Part shown: piece after piece, positions 56,215 to 64,000 of the stretch
Numbering within the stretch: position 1 is the first letter of the stretch
How the letters are laid out: every line of letters starts with the position of its first letter
Source of the DNA: Lolium rigidum
Lineage: Eukaryota; Streptophyta; Magnoliopsida; Poales; Poaceae
Assembly: GCF_022539505.1 (NCBI RefSeq)
Contig: NC_061510.1
Span: 397,960,249-398,024,248 of the forward strand
Reading direction: 5' to 3'
DNA: 64,000 bases
Notes under the pieces: model-generated
The model's database searches: none
Told to the model about the DNA's origin: nothing
Seen by the model: the letters and a program-made list of their open reading frames with translations, nothing else
Translations under genes and position numbers: made by a program

Positions 56215-58656
56215 TGGCTATAAAGAAAGAACTTCTTGGGAGATAACCCATGTGTTTATTTTACTATAGCAATTTTTGTTTTTTTGAGTCTTGGAAGTTG
56301 TTTACTACTGTAGCAACCTCTCCTTGTCAAGTTTTTGTGCCAAGAAAAGTCTCTATGGTAAAGTTGATGCTAGATTTGGATTATCACGCGTAAACAGATT
56401 TGTCTGTTCTGTCACGAATTTGAGCAGAAGTCTCTGTAAAAAAATCAAACAAATCTGCAAATTTACGTGTGTGATCCTCAGATATGTACGCAACTTTCAT
56501 TAGTTTTGAGTTTTTCCGTTTGAGCAAGTTAAGTGCCCCTTCCAGGTTCGTCTTTACGGACTGTTCTGTTTTTGACAGATTCTGCCTTTTATTTCGCATT
56601 GCCGCTTTTGCTATGTTGAATGAGTTTCTTCGTTCCATTAACTTTCAGAAGCTTTGTGCAATGTCCAGAAGTGTTAAGAATGATTGTGTCACCTCTGAAC
56701 ATGTGAATTTTTATTATGCACTAACCCTCTAATGAGTTTGCTTGAAGTTTGGTGTGGCAGAACTTTTCAAGGGTCAAGAAAAGAGGGTGATATATGATCA
56801 AGAAGAGTGAAAAGCCTAAGCTTGGGGATGCCCCCGTGGTTCATCCCTGCATATTTCAAGATGACTCAAGCGTCTAAGCTTGGGGATGCCCAAGGCATCC
56901 CCGTCTTCATCAACTTATCAGGTTTCTTCTATTGAAACTATATTTTTATTCCGTCACATCTTATGTACTTTACTTGGAGCGTCTGTGTGCTTTTATTTTC
57001 GTTTTGTTATTTTCATTCTCCGAATAAGTTCATCCTTGTGTGGGAGAGAGACACGCTCCGCTTTTTCATATGAACACTAGTGTTCTTCGTTTATGCTTTT
57101 AATGTTCAAGGGCGAAAGTTGATCGCTTCACTTGTTGCTATTTGGTTGGAATCAGAAAATGCTTCATATGGTCTTGAATAATTTGATACTTGGAAATTGT
57201 TTTGAGCTCTCATAGATCATGTTTACTCATGTACCATGCAGTTTAAACCTACTAATGGAGAACTACCGTAGAGTTTGTTGAAAATTGGTTTGCATGATTG
57301 GTCTCTCTAAGGTCTAGATATTTTCTGGTAAAAGTGTTTGAGCAACAAGGAAGACAGTGTAGAGTCTTATAATGCTTGCAATATGTTCTTATGTAAGTTT
57401 TGCTGTACCGGTTTATACTTGTGTTTGCTTCAAACAACCTTGCTAGCCAAAGCCTTGTACCGAGAGGAAATGCTTCTCGTGCATCCAAAACCTTGAGCCA
57501 AAACCCATGCCATTTGTGTCCACCATATCTACCTACTATGTGGTATTTTTCTGCCATTCCAAGTAAATACTTCATGTGCTACCTTTAAACAATTCAAAAA
57601 CTATTATCTCTTATTTGTGTCAATGTTTTATAGCTCATGAGGAAGTATGTGGTGTTTTATCTTTCGATCTTGTCATTTACTTTTGACAGACTTTCACAAT
57701 GGACTAGTGGCTTCATCCGCTTATCCAATAATTTTGCAAAAAGAGCTGGCAAAGAGGTTCCCAGCCCCAATTAATTAACTTGCATCAATAATTCTCTTCA
57801 CATGTTTTGCTCTGATCTATCAGTAAGCAACTTAAATTTGCAAATAGACACTCCTCCATGGTATGTGAATGTTGGAAGGCACCCGAGGATTCGGTTAGCC
57901 ATGGCTTGTGTAAGCAAAGGTTGGGGGGAGTGTCATCTAATAAATAAAACTAAAGTACATGTGTAAACGAAAGAGAAGAGGGATGATCTACCTTGCTGGT
58001 AGAGATAACGTCCTTCATGGGAGCCGCTCTTGAAAGTCTGGTTGATAAGGTAGTTAGAGTACCCATTACCATTCTTTGACAACAACAAACACCTCTCAAA
58101 ACTTTACTTTTATGCTCTCTATATGATTTCAAAACTTGAAAAGCTCTAGCACATGATTTAATCCTCGCTTCCTCTCGCGAAGGGCCTATCTTTTACTTTA
58201 TGTTGAGTCAGTTTACCCATTTCCTTCCATCTTAGAAGCAAACACTTGTGTCAACTGTGCATTGATTCTTACATACTTGCTTATTTGCATTCATCATATT
58301 ACTCTGTGTTGACAATTATCCATGAGATATGCATGTTGAAAGTTGAAAGCAACTCGCTGAAACTTATATCTTCCTTTGTGTTGCTTCGATGCCTTTACTT
58401 TGAATTTATTGCTTTATGAGTTAACTCTTATGCACGACTTATTGATGCTTGTCTTGAAAGTACTATTCATGAAAAGTTTTGCTATATGTTATCTATTTGT
58501 TAGCAAACTATAGATCATTGCTTTGAATCACTCCATTCATGTCATATGCTTTAAAATATTGTTGATCAAGATTATGATGGTAGCATGTCACCTCAGAAAT
58601 TATTTGTGTTATCGTTTACCTACTCGAGGACGAGTAGGAACTAAGCTTGGGGATGT
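56215..58656 (+). other. Non-coding interior of element F
   Basis: No pol motif. Contains two AAGCTTGGGGATGCC motifs (about 56818 and 56876) like the polypurine tract at 58643-58656. The matching part of element D has the same motifs in reverse (about 30707 and 30762). Confidence 0.7.
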
Positions 58657-61600
58657 TGATACGTCTCCAACGTATCCATAATTTCTGATGTTCCATGCTT
58701 GTTTTATGACAATACCTACATGTTTTGTTCACACTTTATATCGTTTTGATGCGTTTTCCGGAACTAACCTATTGACGAGATGCCGAAGTGCCGCTCTCGT
58801 TTTCTGCTGTTTTTGGTTTCGTAAATCCTAGTAAGGAAATATTCTCGGAATCGGACGAAATCAACGCCCAGAGTCTTAAAATTCCACGAAGCTTCCAGAA
58901 CACCCGAGAGCCGCCAGAGGGGAGGCCCAGGGGCCCCACACATGGTGGCGGCGCGGCCCAGGGGGGGGCGCCCCCTGTTGTCTAGTGGCTCCAGGCCCCC
59001 TCCGAGTCCGCCCTTTCGCCTATAAAGTCTCCCTGACCTAAAACCTCGAGACGAATAAGCCACGGTACGAGAAAAGTTCCAGAGTCGCCGCCATCGCGAA
59101 GCCAAGATCTGTGGGACAGGAGTCTCTGTTCCGGCACGCCGCCGGGACGGGGAAGTGCCCCCGGAAGGCTCCTCCATCGACACCACCGCCATCTTCATCA
59201 CCGCCGCTCGTCTCCCATGATGAGGAGGGAGTAGTTCTCCCTCGAGGCTAAGGGCTGTACCGGTAGCTATGTGGTTAATCTCTCTCCTATGTACTTCAAT
59301 ACAATGATCTCATGAGTCTGCTTTACATGATTGAGATTTATATGAGCTTTGTATCGCTACTAGTCTATGTGCTACTCATGTGATGTTATTAAAGTAGTCT
59401 ATTCCTCCCTGCATGGTGTAATGGTGACGAGTGTGTGCATCGTGTGGTTCTTGTCGTAGATTATGATCATAATCTCTTGTAGGTTATGGAGTTGATTATC
59501 GCTATGATAGTATTGATGTGATCTATTCCCCCTTTCATAGTGTAATGGTGACGATGTATATGCTATGTTAGTACTCGGTTTATTTTGCAAAGATCTATTA
59601 TGCTCTAAGGTTATTTAAATATGAATGCTGAATGTTGTGGCGCTTGTTAACTCCGGCTTGAGGGAGCTCTTGTAGCCCTACACAATGAATGGTGTTTGTC
59701 ATCCAACAAGAGTGTATGTAGCACAAATGAGAGAAGTTATTATTTATTATGCGATCAATGTTGAGAGTGTCCACTAGTGAAAGTATGATCCCTAGGCCTT
59801 GTTTCCAAACATCGAATCTCCGCTTATTTACTGTTTTGTTGCATGTTTACTCGCTGCCATATTTTATTCAGATTACTATTACCACTCATATACATCCATA
59901 CTACTTGTATTTCACTATCTCTTCGCCGAACTAGTGCACCTATACATTGATACGTCTCCGACGTATCGATAATTTCTTATGTTCCATGCTACATTATTGA
60001 TGATATCTACATGTTTTATACACATTATATGTCGTATTTACGCATTTTCTGGAACTAACCTATTAACAAGATGCCGAAGAGCCAGCTTGTTGTTTTCTGC
60101 TGTTTTTGGTTTCAGAAATCCTAGTAACGAAATATTCTCGGAATTGGACGAAATCAACGCCCAGGGTCCTATTTTTGCACGAAGCTTCCAGAAGTCCGAA
60201 GAGGAGACGAAGTGGGGCCACGAGGTGGGGACACACCATGGCGGCGCGGCCCCAGCCCTGGCCGCGCCGCCCTAGTGTGTGCCCCCCCCCCCCCGTGACT
60301 CTCCCGACTCCGCCCTTCCGCCTACTTAAAGCCTCCGTCGCGAAACCCCCAGTACCGAGAGCCACGATACGGAAAACCTTCCGCAGACGCGCCGCCGCGA
60401 ATCCCATCTCGGGGGATTCAGGAGATCGCCTCCGGCACCCTGCCGGAGAGGGGATCATCTCCCGAGGACTCTTCATCGCCATGATCGCCTCCGGAGTGAT
60501 GAGTGAGTAGTTCACCCCTGGACTATGGGTCCATAGCAGTAGCTAGATGGTCGTCTTCTCTTAATTGTGCTTCATTGTTGGGTCTTGTGAGCTGCCTAAC
60601 ATGATCAAGATCATCTATCTGTAATACTATATGTTGTGTTTGTCGGGATCCGATGGATAGAGAATACTATGTTATGGTGATTATCAATCTATTACCTATG
60701 TGTTGTTTATGATCTTGCATGCTCTCCGTTATTAGTAGAGGCTCTGCCAAGTTTTTGCTCTTAACTCCAAGAGGGAGTATTTATGCTCGATAGTGGGTTC
60801 ATGCCTCCATTGATACCTGGGACAAGGATGTAAAGTTCTAAGGTTGTGGATGTGCCGTTGCCACTAGGGATAAAACATTGATGCTATGTCTAAGGATGTA
60901 GTTGTTGATTACATTACGCACCATACTTAATGCAATTGTCTGTTGCTTGCAACTTAATACCGGAAGGGGTTCGGATGATAACCCGAAGGTGGACTTTTTA
61001 GGCATAGATGCATGCCGGATGGCGGTCTATGTACTTTGTCGTAATGCCCCGATTAAATCTCACTATATTTATCATATCATGTATATGCATTGTTATGCCC
61101 TTTTCTATTTGTCAATTGCCCGACTGTAATTTGTTCACCCAACATGCTTTAATCTTATGGGAGAGACACCTCTAGTGAACTGTGGACCCCGGTCCTATTT
61201 TTTACATCGCATACAATCTACTGCAATATTTGTTTTACTGTTTTCTTCGCAAACAATTATCTTCCACACAATACAGTTAATCCTTTGTTACAGCAAGCCG
61301 GCGAGATTGACAACCTCACTGTTTCGTTGGGGCAAAGTACTTTGGTTGTGTTGTGCAGGTTCCACGTTGGCGCCGGAATCCCTGGTGTTGCGCCGCATCA
61401 CATTTCTCCACCATCAACCTTCAACGTGCTTCTTGGCTCCTCCTGGTTCGATTAAACCTTGGTTTCTTTCTGAGGGAAAACTTGCTACTGTGCGCATCAT
61501 ACCTTCCTCTTGGGGTTCCCAACGAACGTGTGAGTTACACGCCATCATACATCTGACAAGTGTATTAGGTGTGTTGGGGACACAAGAGACTTCTTGTATC

Positions 61601-61762
61601 GTGATTGCAGGGTTGCTTGAGAGGGATATCTTTGACCTCTTCCTCCCTGAGTTCGATAAACCTTGGGTGATCCACTTAAGGGAAAACTTGTTGCTGTTCT
61701 ACAAACCTCTGCTCTTGGAGGCCCAACACTGTCTACAGGAAAAGAAGCGTGAGTAGACATCA
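58657..61762 (+). repeat. 3' LTR of element F, interrupted
   Basis: LTR sequence 58657-59947 and 61553-61762 (about 1.5 kb together), matching the 5' LTR. The break is the solo LTR at 59948-61547 plus its 5-bp target duplication. Ends GAGTAGACATCA. Confidence 0.9.
59948..61547 (+). mobile_element. Solo LTR (Athila-type, Sabrina-like) nested in element F
   Basis: 1600 bp, TGATACGTCTCCGACGTATC to TTACACGCCATCA, flanked by TACAT (59943-59947 and 61548-61552). The empty site is intact in the 5' LTR of F (CTATACATCTGACAAG, about 55059). A full element must have inserted here and recombined out by LTR-LTR exchange. Contains CGCCTACTTAAAGCC as a candidate TATA region. The family name is from memory. 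Confidence 0.9.
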
Positions 61763-62035
61763 ACATGTTGGGACCATTCCTGCAAATGCTAGTTATCTCG
61801 GGTAGACCCATACCATCCAAAGGGTTCCATGCTCCATTCGTAGAAATAATATGCTCCAGAGCTACAACAACCGCTTTGTCCAAGCTTGTGGCTTCTTGAA
61901 TTACAGATTGAACTCCCAACTTTTCCCAGATTTGCTTACCTCGAAGGCATGATATCTTCACATCCAACCAGGAAAACTGGGCATCCACTAGTTGTTACTA
62001 TGTGCCTATTTGCCAATATACCAAGACAGCTGATG
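61763..62035 (-). pseudogene. LINE-type ORF, segment upstream of the RNase H part
   Basis: The minus strand reads FSWLDVKISCLRGKQIWEKL, VQSVIQEATSLDKAVVVALE, then HIISTNGAWNP and LPEITSICRNGPNM, the region between the RT zinc-knuckle and the RNase H domain of plant LINE ORF2. It joins the RNase H piece at 53799 once element F is removed. Confidence 0.55.
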
Positions 62036-62898
62036 GGATTCGTTGCATAGAAAATAAAAAATATCTATGAAGAACGAACAAAAGTAGATCTAATCTACAA
62101 GAAGCCAAGATCCAATCATCAAGATGCAAGTAGTGAGTGAGAGAGAGATTTAGATATACATACCCTCGTAGATCACTAAGAGGACACATATTTAACACGA
62201 TCGATCTAGTCGTTATCCTCGCGATCCATTCCGATCAACGCCGCAACAAACGGTGCCTCCGGGTTATGCACATGTGCATCACAACACCATCTCCTCCTTC
62301 TTGATCCAGAAAGCATGATGGAGAGTTAGGTGGAATTTATGTCAGCAGCGCGATGGTGGTGAAGATTATGGTGGAGATCTCCGCTAGGGCTTCGCCAAGC
62401 TGTTGCAGAGGAGGAGGAGGGAGAGGCGAGGGGAGGGCGGCAACTAGAGTTGGAATGCTGTGCACCTGTCCCTCCACCTCTTTATATATGCAAGGGATCA
62501 TCTAACTTATCGCCCCCCCTCAAAATTATGTGAGGCTGGCAGCCAAAGGGATGAAACTTACCCCTTAATTAAGTTTCCCTCGGTAGCCCCTCCTTTAGGT
62601 TTTCCCTTGGGCTAGCCGCATCGGCCTTGTGGGGCTAATTCCCCAGACCCATCTAGGCCTAGGCACTCCCACTTGGTCCATGTGGGCCCCCAGAAGGTGT
62701 GGGATCCACTGGTGGCCTCTTCGGAACCTTCTAGAACTTTCCGATACGATACGAGAAATATCATGAATGTTTCCCGAACCCTGAAATTGACTTACCTTAT
62801 ATGAATCCTATTATTCGGACCATTCCGGAGCTTCTTGCGATGTCCTAGAGCTCATCCGAGACTCTGAACAGTATTCAATCTCACCATAATTAATATCT
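62036..62898 (-). repeat. LTR-like segment, minus orientation
   Basis: On the minus strand it ends GAATCCCATCA and has CATATATAAAGAGGTGG (about 62490) as a strong TATA box. CGGAAGGTTCTAGAA-like and CCGGA...TCCGAG motifs are typical of Triticeae LTRs. No partner LTR, PBS or polypurine tract in view. Cut on its upstream side by the next element at 62899. Confidence 0.45.
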
Positions 62899-64000
62899 GT
62901 TGGCGTCAGAAACCCACCGGCGGGCAGCGACTGGCCAACACGGTAGAGCCGGGAACGACTAGGGCTGCGGGCCGGCCCCGGCCCCTCGCAGCGACGGCCC
63001 GCAAAGCCTCCCGGTCGCGCGCCGATGCCGGGTCGCAAGGGCGTGCCACCCGACCTATACCCGGCCAGGAAGGTGTGGATGATGCCTCGCTTAGTTTCCT
63101 CGCAGGGCACACACGTACACGTTAAATACGAGCCTCGATCGGCTCTCAGTTGTCTCCGTGAATCGGCTCAAAGAGCCGATCCACCCACGGTTCGTCCAAG
63201 GTGGCCGAATATGTGGTGGTCCTCGCTTGATCATGGTAAAGCTAATGAGATCCACGACGATGTGGGGTTTTCACCGCATAATCGGATCATCCTACTCTAG
63301 GTTGGGCCTCGCGCTCACGCACGGCGATCGTAAGCTTGCCCTAGATGAGGCCTAAAAACCAACACAAGGTTGATCCTCGAACATCCCGTCTAGGGCTCGC
63401 AAACGACACCCTACGTGCCGCCGGATCCTCCACCCCTTTGTAAGGCCTAACTATTGCAGTATATTAAACTAATCCTTGTAGAACAAGGAGCAATCGTAAC
63501 GGATCAGATCTACTAAACTATGATCAAGCGGGGTGCCGCCCCGCACCCATGATGAGGTACAAGGACGGCTAGATGCGCAAGGGTTGCACTACGAAAGCAT
63601 GCAGCATGAAGAACAATGCTAACCCTAACACATCTATGATAACTACGTTGCTCGCCATCAAAAGCGCTTCAAGACGAGCAACGCATGAACAACGTAGGCA
63701 GGCTAGTGCTGCCTAGATCGCAAGATGCGATCTAGGCAGCATGACGCTTACCGGTAGAAACCCTCGAGACGAAGGAGTTGGCGATGCGCCGAGATTTGTT
63801 TGTGGTTGAACGTTGGTTGTTGTTTATTCCATAAACCCTAGGTACATATTTATAGTCCAGCGGACTTTCTAATGTGGGCGTGCACTAGACCGTGCACGAG
63901 ATAAACTCTAATTTCTACGTAACCTACTATAAAGATACACGGGCCAACTAGCCCAACTTGGTATAAAAGGCCGATTCACATATCTGTCCACGCATATATC
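62899..64000 (-). repeat. LTR-like segment running off the window
   Basis: Starts TGTTGGCGTCAGAAACCCAC. On the minus strand it has GGACTATAAATATGTACC (about 63855) as a TATA box and GGAATAAACAACAACC downstream, so it is read leftward and ends TTTCTGACGCCAACA. A perfect inverted repeat, GCTGCCTAGATCGCA...TGCGATCTAGGCAGC (about 63707-63741), forms a 15-bp hairpin. The element body lies outside the window. Confidence 0.5.

Larger units (their letters stand above)
53800..61762 (+). mobile_element. Athila-type LTR element F, complete, non-autonomous
   Basis: 5' LTR 53800-55279, PBS 55290-55307, one ORF (55444-56214), polypurine-like AAGCTTGGGGATGT, 3' LTR 58657-61762 (interrupted by a solo LTR). 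ACATG flanks both ends (53795-53799 and 61763-61767). No pol domain in the 3.4-kb interior. Same family as D, with a distinct LTR subtype. It inserted into a LINE RNase H ORF. Confidence 0.9.

Noticed and set aside
61157..61756. 199-codon plus frame
   Set aside because: Crosses from the solo LTR into the 3' LTR of element F; accidental fusion of two LTR segments.
1..64000. CRISPR array, prokaryotic operon or phage system
   Set aside because: All features are plant nuclear; no spaced short direct repeats or bacterial gene order.
1..64000. Conventional tRNA or rRNA genes
   Set aside because: No cloverleaf with A and B boxes apart from the SINE-like B box at about 10087; no rRNA motifs seen.

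Overview
The window is plant nuclear DNA, most likely from a pooid grass (wheat/barley/oat/ryegrass type). It is built of nested LTR retrotransposons (Ty3/gypsy Tat-type and Athila-type), a CACTA transposon, Stowaway MITEs, PIF/Harbinger-like TTA-flanked elements, LINE remnants and a tRNA-derived SINE. The LTR families starting TGATACGTCTCC and the TTA-flanked GGGCATCTCCAAC elements are typical of pooid grasses. Species cannot be fixed from the sequence. A run of exactly 100 N (2210-2309) marks a scaffold gap.

Layout: (1) 1-7126, gypsy element A, entered inside its 5' LTR: PBS, broken gag, gap, a multi-exon gene on the opposite strand with its own TATA box, and a complete 3' LTR. (2) 7127-15891, mostly non-coding, with two TIR elements (8334-9338; 11075-12808, which carries a proline-rich pseudogene), Stowaway MITEs, a SINE and a TAA microsatellite. 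(3) 15892-~27270, a decayed CACTA element on the minus strand whose gene (Transposase_24-like, DUF8039-like and Ulp1-protease-like parts) is split by gypsy element B (~20300-26372); a lone 389-bp LTR also sits inside it. (4) 27271-35477, integrase-end fragment of gypsy element C, split by a complete non-autonomous Athila-type element D (27398-33818, target duplication CATAT). (5) 35478-~41580, gypsy element E with 5' LTR, PBS and decayed gag-PR-RT-RNaseH-IN; no 3' LTR is seen. (6) 41590-42385, LINE tail and half a MITE. (7) 42386-45640, the only convincing host gene: a MIR167 locus with a perfect miR167 at 43485-43505, its star strand and an upstream TATA box. (8) 45640-51470, a cluster of TIR elements carrying passenger ORFs, LINE-like sequence and an interstitial telomere-like repeat. 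(9) 52650-62035, an old LINE RNase H ORF split by a complete Athila-type element F (53800-61762, target duplication ACATG), whose 3' LTR is itself split by a solo LTR (59948-61547, target duplication TACAT). (10) 62036-64000, two further LTR-like segments, the last running off the window.

Two things stand out as biology. First, three separate gypsy copies (A, B, C) keep parts of an antisense, intron-containing gene encoding a Transposase_28-like domain followed by low-complexity and coiled-coil exons. In A and B a TATA box lies 190-310 bp upstream of the ATG. Second, related GDVHxPxGW proteins sit in separate TIR-bounded DNA elements, and a conserved ORF of unknown function with a hydrophobic C-terminus sits just after the PBS of Athila-type elements D and F. 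Many LTR-to-LTR differences in D and F fall at CAG/CTG sites, which looks like consensus error at methylated CHG sites rather than evolution; some frameshifts noted below could share that cause.
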